This document shows positions 55,033-63,607 of a DNA stretch of 64,000 nucleotides, piece by piece; position 1 is the first letter of the stretch; every line of letters begins with the position of its first letter. The notes beneath the pieces were generated by a model that made no database searches, was not told the origin of the DNA, and saw only the letters and a list, made by a program, of their open reading frames with translations. The stretch lies in the NCBI RefSeq assembly GCF_004795735.1, contig NZ_CP039247.1, positions 1,302,001 through 1,366,000 on the forward strand. Reading direction: 5' to 3'. The translations under genes and the position numbers were made by a program. Source of the stretch: Corynebacterium endometrii (GTDB taxonomy: Bacteria > Actinomycetota > Actinomycetes > Mycobacteriales > Mycobacteriaceae).

Positions 55033-55038
55033 ACTGTA
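55033..55038 (-). promoter_or_regulatory. Extended -10 promoter of the pyr operon
   Basis: TGCTACAGT on the minus strand forms an extended -10 box (TACAGT at 55033-55038). The start site would be near 55026, giving a leader of about 110 bases that includes the PyrR hairpin. No clear -35 box. Confidence 0.45.
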
Positions 55039-55245
55039 GCACCCCTTTCCCACTACCGCAGAGGTTTGCCTCAGGCAATGGGAAGCAAATCTCGCCGGAT
55101 GCTTCCCGCACCGCCGGCCGGGCGGTTTATGTAGAATTGGCCCCCACTACTAAACGCGGTGAGGAACCCGAGCCACGCGGGGCTTTGCAGCCCCCTATTC
55201 GGCCGCGGCCCCAAGCTAAAGCACCGCACCTATAGGAGGTACATC

Positions 55246-56604
55246 GTGGGATTTAGCGCGACGCATGAGGTTCCAGCCTCCCGCGAGGAGGTTTGGGATT
55301 GGCACACACGCGTAGGTGCGGTGGCGCGGTTGACTCCTCCCTTCGTGCCGATGACACCCGTCCAGCAGGCCAACCGGCTATCTGACGGCACGACGATCTT
55401 CAGTCTGCCCGCGGGACTTCGCTGGACCGCTCGGCACGACCTATCCCGCTACCGGGCCGGCTATGCATTTACCGACGTCTGCATCGATGCCCCGATGAGG
55501 AAACTCGCCCACTGGCGCCATGACCACCGTTTCGCCGACTCGGGCAACGGCAATTGTTTGGTGACCGATACCCTGCACTCCCGCGTGCCCTCTAGGTTGG
55601 TGGAAGGCGTGTTTGCCTACCGCCAAAAGCAGCTCATTGAGGACATTTCATTCCTCAATCGCCTGCGCGAGGCCGGGCTCCATGGCGAAGGCGACAAGCT
55701 TACGGTGGCCATCACGGGTTCACGCGGCGGCGTGGGCCGCAACCTAAGCGCACAGCTGACCACCGCCGGCCATAGGGTCATCCAGCTGGTTCGTTCCAAC
55801 CCGAAGCCCAGCCAGCGCTTGTGGAACCCAGCGCGACCTTCCGAGGATCTCCTAGAGGGCGTGGATGTACTGGTGCACCTAGCGGGTGAACCGATATTCG
55901 GCCGCTTCAATGAGGCCCACAAGAAGGCCCTTCGCGACTCGCGAATCGCTCCTACCACTAGGCTCGCGGAGTTGGTAGCAAACAGCCCCTCGGTGAGCAC
56001 CATGGTCTCAGCTTCCGCCATCGGTTTTTATGGGTCCGACCGCGGTGATGAGGAACTCCACGAGGGCTCCGCAGCCGGCACCGGTTTCCTCGCCGACTTG
56101 GTCCAGGACTGGGAGGACGCCACCGCCCCGGCCGCGAATGCGGGAAAGCGGGTGGTCAATGTCCGCACCGGCGTGGTCCTCGCCGGCAATTCGGGCATGC
56201 TTCCCGTTCTTCGAACCCTGTTTTCCACCGGGCTTGGCGGTTCCTTCGGCGATGGCGAATTCTGGTTTAGCTGGATCGCCATGGATGACCTGACGGACAT
56301 TTACATGCTTTCCATTCTCGATTCCCGCCTCGAAGGACCTATCAACGCCGCGGCGCCTCACCCGGTCACCAACAAACACATGTCCCAGGCTCTGGGTAAA
56401 GCCCTGCACCGCCCGGTGGTTGTGCCTATTCCCGCGCTAGGCCCCCGCATACTGCTCGGCAAGGAGGGCGCCCAGGAATTGGCCCTCGCGGACCAAAAGG
56501 TAATACCCGCGATGCTGGCAGGCCGCGGGCATACATTCCGTTTCCCCACCATCGAGCAGGCGCTAGCCCACGAACTGGGCGGCGAGGAGCTTCAACGCGC
56601 TTAA
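55246..56604 (+). CDS. TIGR01777-type NAD-dependent epimerase with N-terminal SRPBCC domain
   Basis: 452 residues from GTG 55246, which has AGGAGG 7 bases upstream; earlier in-frame codons are not family-like. The first 145 residues look like an SRPBCC ligand-binding domain (FSATHEVPASREEVWDWHTRVG). Then comes an extended short-chain dehydrogenase fold with the NAD motif VAITGSRGGVGRNLSAQL and the TIGR01777/YfcH block VLVHLAGEPIFGRFNEAHKK; a C-terminal DUF1731 part ends the protein. The fused form is common in actinobacteria. Substrate unknown. Confidence 0.87.
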   Translation: MGFSATHEVPASREEVWDWHTRVGAVARLTPPFVPMTPVQQANRLSDGTTIFSLPAGLRWTARHDLSRYRAGYAFTDVCIDAPMRKLAHWRHDHRFADSGNGNCLVTDTLHSRVPSRLVEGVFAYRQKQLIEDISFLNRLREAGLHGEGDKLTVAITGSRGGVGRNLSAQLTTAGHRVIQLVRSNPKPSQRLWNPARPSEDLLEGVDVLVHLAGEPIFGRFNEAHKKALRDSRIAPTTRLAELVANSPSVSTMVSASAIGFYGSDRGDEELHEGSAAGTGFLADLVQDWEDATAPAANAGKRVVNVRTGVVLAGNSGMLPVLRTLFSTGLGGSFGDGEFWFSWIAMDDLTDIYMLSILDSRLEGPINAAAPHPVTNKHMSQALGKALHRPVVVPIPALGPRILLGKEGAQELALADQKVIPAMLAGRGHTFRFPTIEQALAHELGGEELQRA

Positions 56605-56730
56605 GGCTAACCGCCTACCGGCGGATGCGCTCAGGAGTAGACAGACCCATTTCCTGACCTCAGTGATGATGTTCGTTATGCTGGGTCGAGTACGAAATGT
56701 CATCCGTCAATAGAATTGGAAACCTCTTAC

Positions 56731-57243
56731 GTGACTAACCCACCCATCCCAGAGCCGACCGACGACGGGGTCTACCCAGACTCCCCGGTAGCCGAGCTAA
56801 CACTCGAGCGCATCGGCTCAATCTTGGACTCCGAGAACCTGCAGTACCGCATCGAAAGCCACGACGCCGGCGAAGAGTCCGTCACGGTGCTGCGAACCGG
56901 TTTCTCCAACACCGCAATCTTCATGCAGCTGCGCGGTGAGACCCTAATCATTGATTCCATTTGGCGCGGCGTAGTCCCTAAGTCTGAAGGGCCCAAGGTC
57001 CTTCAGCTGACCAACCAGTGGAACACCGAAAATTACACGCCCACCCTGCGCTTCCTGGAATCCGGCAATGAAGGCCTCGCCGTCTCCGCAGTACGCGAGG
57101 TCCACGTTGGTAACGGAATGAGCCGCAATCAAATTGGCGCCTTTACCATGTCCACCCTGGACGCCATCATGCAGGCCTATACCTACATCGAGTCCCAGTA
57201 TCCGCAGCTCGTGACTTGGGAGGAGCACAACCATGACGCATAA
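56731..57243 (+). CDS. YbjN domain protein, first of a tandem pair
   Basis: 170 residues from GTG 56731. After about 20 hydrophilic residues comes a YbjN-like fold (ERIGSILDSENLQYRI, TAIFMQLRGETLIIDSIWRGV, LTNQWNTENYTPTLRF, HVGNGMSRNQIGAFTMSTLDAIMQAYTYI). YbjN proteins resemble type III secretion chaperones in fold, but the role in actinobacteria is unknown. A TAGAAT box at 56711-56716 gives a leader of only about 8 bases. The stop codon overlaps the start of the next gene. Confidence 0.75.
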   Translation: MTNPPIPEPTDDGVYPDSPVAELTLERIGSILDSENLQYRIESHDAGEESVTVLRTGFSNTAIFMQLRGETLIIDSIWRGVVPKSEGPKVLQLTNQWNTENYTPTLRFLESGNEGLAVSAVREVHVGNGMSRNQIGAFTMSTLDAIMQAYTYIESQYPQLVTWEEHNHDA

Positions 57244-57751
57244 TGACGCGCAACTAGACGCATCCAACGCTCTGCCACGCGTGACCATCGAGCGGGTGAG
57301 CGAGGCGATGAAAAGCTTCGACGTGGAACTAGACACCACCGAGGAATCGCAGATGGCCACGTGCAACCTCAACGGCCTTCCAGTCATCTTCGCAGTACTG
57401 GAATCCGCAATCATCGTCCGTTGCGACGTGGCGACCGATGCCTCGTACTCTCAGGCGGACGCCGGCCTGTTCCTAGCTGCCCACCAAATCAACTCCGTTC
57501 TTATGGGGGCACGGGCCGCGATTGCTGATTACGAGGACACCCTCATCGTGCGTACCGAGCGTGAGATCCCTTGCGCGGCCGGCCTCAACGATGAGCAGCT
57601 TTCCTCCGCGCTGAAGGCCGCGGTCGATGGCGTCATCGGCGCACAAAACGCCATGGTGGCCACCGCGGAAGAAATGGCCAAGATGGGCTCCCAGACCTCG
57701 GCCGATGAAACCGGCGGCCCAGACTCTGCCTACGCGCCGGCAGACGGCTAA
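57233..57751 (+). CDS. YbjN domain protein, second of a tandem pair
   Basis: 172 residues. The ATG lies 10 bases inside the previous gene, in another frame, so the two are translationally coupled. The fold is like that of its neighbour (VTIERVSEAMKSFDVELD, LNGLPVIFAVLESAIIVRCDV, DAGLFLAAHQINSVLMGARAAI), but sequence identity between the two is low. The last 25 residues are acidic and disordered. The overlap suggests the two proteins act as a heterodimer; function not known. Confidence 0.75.
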   Translation: MTHNDAQLDASNALPRVTIERVSEAMKSFDVELDTTEESQMATCNLNGLPVIFAVLESAIIVRCDVATDASYSQADAGLFLAAHQINSVLMGARAAIADYEDTLIVRTEREIPCAAGLNDEQLSSALKAAVDGVIGAQNAMVATAEEMAKMGSQTSADETGGPDSAYAPADG

Positions 57752-57779
57752 AAGGCCCACCCAGCGGCAGGGGACCACG

Positions 57780-57817
57780 GGCGAGATCCTCGGACTAGCG
57801 CCGAGGTTCTCGCCTTT
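57780..57817 (+). terminator. Terminator after the YbjN pair
   Basis: GGCGAGA-T-CCTCGG pairs with CCGAGG-T-TCTCGCC (57780-57793 with 57801-57814; one mismatch), followed by TTT. It lies 28 bases after the second YbjN stop codon. Confidence 0.75.
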
Positions 57818-57875
57818 GCGCTACCTATGGCGAAAAGCCCCGAAGGCGTTACCCCGCACGTGGATTCTTACTTGC

Positions 57876-57898
57876 CTGTCACGGACTTCGCGTGACAG
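57876..57898 (-). terminator. Possible terminator of the ppk2 transcript
   Basis: CTGTCACG (57876-57883) pairs with CGTGACAG (57891-57898) around a 7-base loop, 25 bases after the ppk2 stop. There is no T-run on the minus strand, so it is a weak case. A further GTGACAG copy at 57910-57916 could pair with the same CTGTCAC arm. Confidence 0.35.
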
Positions 57899-57922
57899 AA
57901 GATTGTTGGGTGACAGGAGATT

Positions 57923-58783
57923 TTAGTCAAGCGCCTTGAGCCTTGCCAGTTCGGCCTCAGGATCGAAGTCCGCCTCTGGCCAATCAAGGTCCAGCCCACG
58001 CAAGGTATTGAGCAGCAGCAGGGCTAGTACTAAACGCGCGTAGCGCTTGTTATCCGTTGGAATGGCGAACCACGGCGCATGGTCCTCGTCAGTGCGACGG
58101 ATGGCATCTTCGTAGGCGTGCATGTAGTCATCCCAGTACCCACGTTCCGCCACATCGGCCGGGTCATACTTCCAATGCTTATCCGGGCGCTCTACGCGTT
58201 CAATAAGGTTCTTTTTCTGAAATTCTTTGGAAATGTGGAAAAAGACCTTGATGATGCGCGTCCCGCCATCCGCTAATTCTTTCTCATAATCGCGGATGGC
58301 AGCGAAGCGCCGATCAATTTCTTCTTCGTCGACCCACTCGTGAACGCGCTGGATTAATACGTCCTCATAGTGGGAGCGGTCAAAGGCTACGATGCGTCCC
58401 GGCTCCGGATCGTGCTTACGGATGCGCCACAGGAAATCATGTTTCCTTTCCTCTTCCGTAGGTGAGCCAAATCCCACTGTGTCCACGCCCTGTGGGTCAA
58501 ACATGGAAAAGACATGGCGGATTGCCCCGCCCTTGCCAGAGGTATCCATGCCTTGCAAGACCACAAGCACGGACGGGGCCCGGTCACCGTCGGCAGCTAC
58601 GCGGGCCGTGGCGAAAAGCTTTTCCTGAAGCTCGCCAATTTCATCCGCGAGTTCATCGAGCGCGTTATCGAGCTTCTTTTTACCGCCATCAAACCCCGGC
58701 GTGTCAGTTGGATCAAGGCTGGCGATCTCAAAATCCTTGCCCGCCCGCAACTTAAGCGCGTCTTCTACATCGAAAGATGTCAT
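57923..58783 (-). CDS. ppk2: PPK2-family polyphosphate-dependent nucleotide kinase
   Basis: 286 residues from ATG 58783 (MTSFDVEDALKLR), with GGGGA 8 bases upstream. Walker A is LQGMDTSGKGGA (about 77-87) and Walker B DRSHYEDVL (about 135-143), both standard for PPK2; the lid has ERVERPDKHWKYDPAD. PPK2 enzymes move phosphate between polyphosphate and nucleotides; the class (AMP, ADP or both as acceptor) cannot be told with certainty. The protein is soluble. It follows tspO by 35 bases. Confidence 0.87.
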   Translation of the reverse strand: MTSFDVEDALKLRAGKDFEIASLDPTDTPGFDGGKKKLDNALDELADEIGELQEKLFATARVAADGDRAPSVLVVLQGMDTSGKGGAIRHVFSMFDPQGVDTVGFGSPTEEERKHDFLWRIRKHDPEPGRIVAFDRSHYEDVLIQRVHEWVDEEEIDRRFAAIRDYEKELADGGTRIIKVFFHISKEFQKKNLIERVERPDKHWKYDPADVAERGYWDDYMHAYEDAIRRTDEDHAPWFAIPTDNKRYARLVLALLLLNTLRGLDLDWPEADFDPEAELARLKALD

Positions 58784-58818
58784 GGAAAATCCCCTACTGG
58801 ACCACTTGCACCGGCGTA

Positions 58819-59307
58819 TTACTTCTTGCGGTTCTTCAACCAGATGGCCCCAGTCAAAACGGTGGCAAAGCCCGTCCATGCGGCGTATGGGGCCAGCCAC
58901 CAGCCGCGTTTGGGCTTAACCTCCACGCATCGGCGCACTAGGTCCGCGCTTGAAGCCGCGAGAGCCGCTGCCTCAGCGGTAGCCAACGCCGGTTTCTTGC
59001 CCCGGAAAAAGAGGAAACACCAACCGGTATTCAGAGCAAGGTTCAGGCCCAAGGCTCCTGCCAGCCGCTTAAATTCCTCTTCCTTGCCCTGTTCCTTCAG
59101 CTCTACCAGGGTGGTCCCGGTTACCGCCGCAATGTCTACGTATAGCGCGGTCCATGCGACCGGAAACAGCCATGCGGGAGGCTGGAAAGCAGGCTTCCTA
59201 CGGGTGAGATACCACAAGGAATCCGTCTTCGTGGCAACGGATCCAGCGGCGGCGCTAGCACCCACGGCCGCGGCCGTGGCGGTGAGTATTTCTGTCTTGT
59301 TCTGCAT
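58819..59307 (-). CDS. tspO: TspO/MBR family membrane protein
   Basis: 162 residues with five hydrophobic helices, matching the TspO fold. Signature parts are RRKPAFQPPAWLFPVAWTALYVDIAAV, LNLALNTGWCFLFFRGKKP and PYAAWTGFATVLTGAIWLKN. TspO proteins bind porphyrins and are tied to heme or stress responses. The N terminus has an Ala-rich helix. It precedes ppk2 with 35 bases between and is likely in the same transcript. Confidence 0.88.
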   Translation of the reverse strand: MQNKTEILTATAAAVGASAAAGSVATKTDSLWYLTRRKPAFQPPAWLFPVAWTALYVDIAAVTGTTLVELKEQGKEEEFKRLAGALGLNLALNTGWCFLFFRGKKPALATAEAAALAASSADLVRRCVEVKPKRGWWLAPYAAWTGFATVLTGAIWLKNRKK

Positions 59308-59402
59308 TCCACCACCTTACGCGAATTCTTACCACCCTAGGTGAATGCACGCGATGACCACCGCATGGCCAGCCGACCCCTTCGCTTAGGGCCTGGCAAA
59401 TG

Positions 59403-59438
59403 GCTCAACCCACCGGCACATACACCGGTGGGTTGAGC
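59403..59438 (-). terminator. Strong hairpin between nusB and tspO
   Basis: A perfect 14-base-pair stem (59403-59416 with 59425-59438) with an 8-base loop lies 31 bases after the nusB stop. The tail on the minus strand is CATTTG, only weakly T-rich. Confidence 0.65.
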
Positions 59439-59468
59439 AAACATCTTGTTCTAAAGCTGCGGGATTAA

Positions 59469-60053
59469 CTACTCGCCCTGAGGTGGTAGATCCGTTCTAG
59501 TGGCGGCTTCACTTTCCCCGGACTCATCAGGCACAGCTACCTCTGGCGCCTCATCCGAGTCATCCGCGGCGGCATCGACCATGGGGTTGCCTGCGGATGT
59601 GGCCTGAGCCACGTCATCTAACACCGCGTGGATGTATGGGGCCGCAGCGTCAGTGGAATACTCGCTGGCAAGCTCTACTCCCTCCACTACCGCGGTCACC
59701 TTGGGCACGTCGGGGTTAAACAGCAACTCCCATACGCCAACGCGCAGGATCGCGCGATCCACTGCGGGGATGCGGAACAACTCCCAATCCTCCGAAAGGT
59801 AACGCTCGATGGTTTCATCGATGACATCGAGTTCCTCTGCTGCGCCCGCGACGATTTGCTGCGTGTATTCGGCGATCGGGGCCACGCCGTGCTCATTATC
59901 GCGTGCTAGGGCGACGCGATCTTGGACGATAGCCACCGGGTCTACATCCCGGCTTTCTGCTTCGTACAGGATGTCAGCCGCGCGGCGCCGCGCGCGGTAG
60001 CGCGCCGTATGCCGCTTGAACTTATCCTTGGATTCCGATTTGGATTCAGACAC
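59469..60053 (-). CDS. nusB: Transcription antitermination factor NusB
   Basis: 194 residues. The NusB core (about 15-140) has [19 protein letters not shown], the tail of the domain [46 protein letters not shown] in parts, followed by a 50-residue acidic C-terminal tail. With NusE it binds boxA RNA in rRNA operons. 14 bases after efp. Confidence 0.94.
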   Translation of the reverse strand: MSESKSESKDKFKRHTARYRARRRAADILYEAESRDVDPVAIVQDRVALARDNEHGVAPIAEYTQQIVAGAAEELDVIDETIERYLSEDWELFRIPAVDRAILRVGVWELLFNPDVPKVTAVVEGVELASEYSTDAAAPYIHAVLDDVAQATSAGNPMVDAAADDSDEAPEVAVPDESGESEAATRTDLPPQGE

Positions 60054-60067
60054 TGTACGCGTAAGCC

Positions 60068-60631
60068 CTAGTTGTTCACGCGGGACAGGTAAGAACCGTT
60101 GCGGGTGTCAACCTTTACGACGTTACCGGTCTCAATGAACAGTGGGACCTGGATCTCCGCGCCGGTTTCCAGGGTTGCAGGCTTGGTGCCGCCGTTGGAG
60201 CGGTCACCCTGCAGGCCAGGCTCGGTGTGGGAGATGGTCAGATCGACGTTGATCGGCAGCTCGGCGAACAGGGCCTCACCCTCGTGGAAAGAAACCTGGA
60301 CGCGCATGTTTTCGAGGAGGAACTTTGCGGCGTCACCGAACTTGTCCTCGGACAGCTCTACCTGCTCGAAGTCCTTGTCATCCATGCAGACGTAGTTCGT
60401 ACCGTCGTTGTAGAGGTAGGTCATGTCGCGGCGGTCAACGGTAGCGGTCTCTACCTTGGCGCCTGCATTCCAGGTCTTGTCAGTTACTTTGCCGGTAACA
60501 ACGTCCTTGAGCTTAGTACGCACGAAGGCTGGGCCCTTACCCGGCTTCACGTGCTGGAACTCAACGATCTGCTGCAGCTTGTTATCGATCTTCAGTACAA
60601 GACCGTTCTTGAATGCGGTGGTATCAGCCAC
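60068..60631 (-). CDS. efp: Elongation factor P
   Basis: 187 residues, three-domain EF-P. The ribosome-facing loop is KPGKGPA (residues 29-35) with Lys32 at its tip; this proline-flanked form is the one in which actinobacteria use unmodified lysine. Domain III ends with [15 protein letters not shown] helps at polyproline stretches. GTG start. Lies between pepQ and nusB as in mycobacteria. Confidence 0.97.
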   Translation of the reverse strand: MADTTAFKNGLVLKIDNKLQQIVEFQHVKPGKGPAFVRTKLKDVVTGKVTDKTWNAGAKVETATVDRRDMTYLYNDGTNYVCMDDKDFEQVELSEDKFGDAAKFLLENMRVQVSFHEGEALFAELPINVDLTISHTEPGLQGDRSNGGTKPATLETGAEIQVPLFIETGNVVKVDTRNGSYLSRVNN

Positions 60632-60739
60632 GGATCAAACTCCCATTGGATTGACATCTATAAGTTTCGAATGGACAGTGTACTACTGTCCCCCACAATC
60701 AAGCGAATGACCGGCTGAAATGTGAGGGACCGGAGCAGA

Positions 60740-61831
60740 TTAGAAAGACACCAGTTCCTTGGTGTAATTCGTGATGATCTTTGGCGCGCCCTCAGTAATG
60801 ATGAGCGTATCTTCGATACGCACGCCCCCCTTGCCTGGGACATAAATACCCGGCTCGATGGTCAAGGTCATTCCGGGAGCCAGCTGGCCGGGTGCATTGC
60901 GCGCCGCAGCCGGACGCTCGTGGACCTCGAGTCCCACGCCGTGACCGGTGGAATGCACAAAGTATTGACCGTAGCCGGCCTCCTCAATCACGTCGCGGCA
61001 GGCCTTGTCTACGTCAGCCAGCCGGGCCCCCGGGACCGAAGCCCTAACGCCCGCTTCCTGCGCGCGTTTGACGATCTGATAGATCTCAGAGGCAAACTCG
61101 CCCGGTGTCCCGATAACGAAGGTGCGAGTCATATCGGAATTAAAGCCTGCCCGGTGGGCGCCAAAATCAATGGTGACCAAGTCTCCATCTTCGAGGACGC
61201 GGTCGCCCGCCTGATAGTGCGGAAGCGCGGAATTTGGACCGGAGGCCACAATAGTGTCGAAGCTCGGGCGATCGGCTCCGGCGATACGCATGCGGAATTC
61301 CAGATCCGCCGCCACCTCGCGCTCGGTGCGGCCGGCAGCCAATTCGCCAGCCTCAAGCATGCCCACCAGCGCCTTGGTCGCCAGCTCGGCGATATCTGTG
61401 AGCTTTTCCAGCTCGGTCGCGTCCTTGATGATTCGAATGTCTTCGATGACACCGGTAATGGGGACCAGCGTAACCCCCTCCGGCAGCGCCTTTTCCAAAG
61501 CCTCACGCTCGCTGACTGAGATGTATTCAGCCTCAAAGCCCACACGGGCTGGGCCCTCTACGCGGGACAAAAGTGCCGGCCCCACGGCGCGCTCAATGAT
61601 TGCCTCCACATCGGGCACCTGCTGGGCGATTTGCGTGGTGTACCGGCCATCCGTGGCAACCTTTGCGTTCAACGCCTTATCTATGTAGAGCGCTCCGTTG
61701 GAGCCGGAAAATCCGGTGAGGTACTGCATGTGGGTGAGATTCGTTACCACCATGCCATCCACGCGCTTGCCAGCAAGCTTGGAAGCAAGCTTGCGGCGGC
61801 GGTCACTGTAACGAGTATCGGCTAAAGACAT
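60740..61831 (-). CDS. pepQ: Xaa-Pro dipeptidase/aminopeptidase (M24B)
   Basis: 363 residues with the pita-bread fold. The metal ligands are all in place: two Asp in VTIDFGAHRAGFNSDMTRTF, His in HSTGHGVGLEVHE, Glu in TIEPGIYVPG and Glu in GVRIEDTLII. The N-terminal creatinase domain (about 1-130) is present. It splits Xaa-Pro bonds in the cytosol. AAGGAGG before the ATG; its promoter may be the TAGAAT box at 61887-61892. Confidence 0.93.
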   Translation of the reverse strand: MSLADTRYSDRRRKLASKLAGKRVDGMVVTNLTHMQYLTGFSGSNGALYIDKALNAKVATDGRYTTQIAQQVPDVEAIIERAVGPALLSRVEGPARVGFEAEYISVSEREALEKALPEGVTLVPITGVIEDIRIIKDATELEKLTDIAELATKALVGMLEAGELAAGRTEREVAADLEFRMRIAGADRPSFDTIVASGPNSALPHYQAGDRVLEDGDLVTIDFGAHRAGFNSDMTRTFVIGTPGEFASEIYQIVKRAQEAGVRASVPGARLADVDKACRDVIEEAGYGQYFVHSTGHGVGLEVHERPAAARNAPGQLAPGMTLTIEPGIYVPGKGGVRIEDTLIITEGAPKIITNYTKELVSF

Positions 61832-61886
61832 CTATTCCTCCTTGCACGAGCCTATCCGGGGCACACCCAAAGGCGGGCTTTTACCG

Positions 61887-61892
61887 ATTCTA
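61887..61892 (-). promoter_or_regulatory. -10 box upstream of pepQ
   Basis: TAGAAT (within TATAGAAT) on the minus strand, 55 bases before the pepQ ATG, in the 200-base gap after aroQ. No clear -35 box. Confidence 0.4.
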
Positions 61893-62031
61893 TAGGTTTT
61901 GGACCGTGGGTTAGCGCGCACCCTTGTTATCCCCCGAGTTATCCCTGCCGTTCTGTGTTGTGCGCCGGCCGCTACCTAAGCACGCGCAGGTGGTCGAGGT
62001 GCTTTATTGCCGCGTGAGGCGAGCATTAAGG

Positions 62032-62466
62032 CTAGCTTTGTTCCGCGAAATACCCCAGCGCCGCGCGGTATCCGTAAGTACCAAGACCCGCGATGACTCC
62101 CCGGGCAATGGGGCTTAGGTAGGAATGCTGCCGGAAAGTCTCGCGGGCGTGGACGTTGGATATGTGCACCTCGACGAATCCGGCCCCATCGGCAATCTCG
62201 GCCAGTGCATCGCGGAGGGCCACGGAGGTGTGAGTGAATCCACCGGGGTTGATGATGACGCCCAGCCGCTCATCGGCCGCGCGATGCACCGCTTCAATGA
62301 GTTCCCCCTCATGGTTGGACTGGAAAAACTCTATCGCCAACCCAAGGCGCTCTGCCTCGGCCCGCACCTCATTGTTGACGTCTTCTAGGGTGGTGGAACC
62401 GTAGATCTCGGGTTGGCGTTTGCCTAAACGGTTTAAGTTCGGCCCGTTGAGAACAAGAATTTTCAC
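62032..62466 (-). CDS. aroQ: 3-dehydroquinate dehydratase, type II
   Basis: 144 residues. Type II motifs: [18 protein letters not shown] with the catalytic tyrosine, [16 protein letters not shown], and [18 protein letters not shown] with the catalytic histidine. It converts 3-dehydroquinate to 3-dehydroshikimate, the step after AroB. GTG start with AAGGA seven bases upstream, 50 bases after aroB. The order aroK-aroB-aroQ-pepQ-efp-nusB is the same as in mycobacteria. Confidence 0.96.
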   Translation of the reverse strand: MKILVLNGPNLNRLGKRQPEIYGSTTLEDVNNEVRAEAERLGLAIEFFQSNHEGELIEAVHRAADERLGVIINPGGFTHTSVALRDALAEIADGAGFVEVHISNVHARETFRQHSYLSPIARGVIAGLGTYGYRAALGYFAEQS

Positions 62467-62516
62467 GGATCAGTCCTTTTAAGCGAGAGTGGAAGATAAG
62501 CGATACGAAGCGGCGG

Positions 62517-63590
62517 CTAAGCCGAAATCGCCTCATAGGCGGCGCGTAGCTCATCCATGCCGGGGCCTTCGATTCGGGTGGTGCTGCCAACCCCGGTAAG
62601 CGCAACGAAGCGGATATTGCCGTCCCGGTTTTTCTTGTCACGGGTCATCCCTTCGTACAGCTCCTCGAAATGCCCGCCCTCATACGTCGTGGGCAGGCCT
62701 ACCGAATCCAGAATGAGCCTGTGCTTCGCCAGCAGGTCGTCATCGATGAGCCCCCGCGCGTGCGAAAGATGGGCGATAAACATCATTCCTACCGCCACCG
62801 CGTTCCCGTGGCGCCACGTATAGTTCTCTCGCAGCTCCACGGAATGGCCGAAGGTGTGCCCGTAGTTAAGGGTCTCGCGCAGGCCGGCCTCCTTGAGATC
62901 CTCGCCAACTACGCGCGCTTTGACCGCAACGGAGCGAGCGATGAGCTCAGGAAGGATACCCTCCGGGTCAAGGGCACCGGCTGGATCCGCCAGGTAGTGG
63001 TCAATGATGACCGGATCATGAATAAACCCTGTCTTGATGATCTCCGCCGATCCGGCAATGATTTCCTCCTCCGGTAGCGTGCGGAGGCGGTCCAAGTCGA
63101 TAAACACCGAGTCAGGTTCGTGGAACGAACCAACCAAGTTCTTTCCCGCGGCGGTGTTGATGCCTGTCTTTCCGCCTACCGCCGCATCGACCATCGCCAA
63201 CAGCGTTGTGGGAACCTGGATTACCTTGATACCGCGCATCCACGTAGCGGCGACGAAACCGGCCAAATCGGTAGTGGCTCCGCCGCCTAGGCCGATAATT
63301 GCGTCCTTTCGTCCAAACCCGGCATCACCAAGCCGGTCCCACAGGTTCGCCACGACGTCCAGGGACTTGCAGGCCTCCGCATCGGGTACGCTCAGCAATT
63401 CAACATGGATGTTGCGCACCTCGCACTCTTTGGCGATTTGGCGGGCGGGCGCAGCCAAAACAGGCTGGTGGACAATCCCAACCTTGGATATTCCAAGTGA
63501 GGCTACCCGCTCGACGATGGATTCAGTTAAACCTCTACCGATAGTGACTTCATACGGCGCCGGACCATTGACGGCAATGACGGTTGACAT
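62517..63590 (-). CDS. aroB: 3-dehydroquinate synthase
   Basis: 357 residues from ATG 63590 with AGGAG 8 bases upstream; a GTG two codons earlier is too close to it. NAD and zinc sites are in [42 protein letters not shown] and [11 protein letters not shown]. It closes DAHP to 3-dehydroquinate in the shikimate pathway. 17 bases after aroK. Confidence 0.96.
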   Translation of the reverse strand: MSTVIAVNGPAPYEVTIGRGLTESIVERVASLGISKVGIVHQPVLAAPARQIAKECEVRNIHVELLSVPDAEACKSLDVVANLWDRLGDAGFGRKDAIIGLGGGATTDLAGFVAATWMRGIKVIQVPTTLLAMVDAAVGGKTGINTAAGKNLVGSFHEPDSVFIDLDRLRTLPEEEIIAGSAEIIKTGFIHDPVIIDHYLADPAGALDPEGILPELIARSVAVKARVVGEDLKEAGLRETLNYGHTFGHSVELRENYTWRHGNAVAVGMMFIAHLSHARGLIDDDLLAKHRLILDSVGLPTTYEGGHFEELYEGMTRDKKNRDGNIRFVALTGVGSTTRIEGPGMDELRAAYEAISA

Positions 63591-63607
63591 GGGCACTACT
63601 CCTCTAG

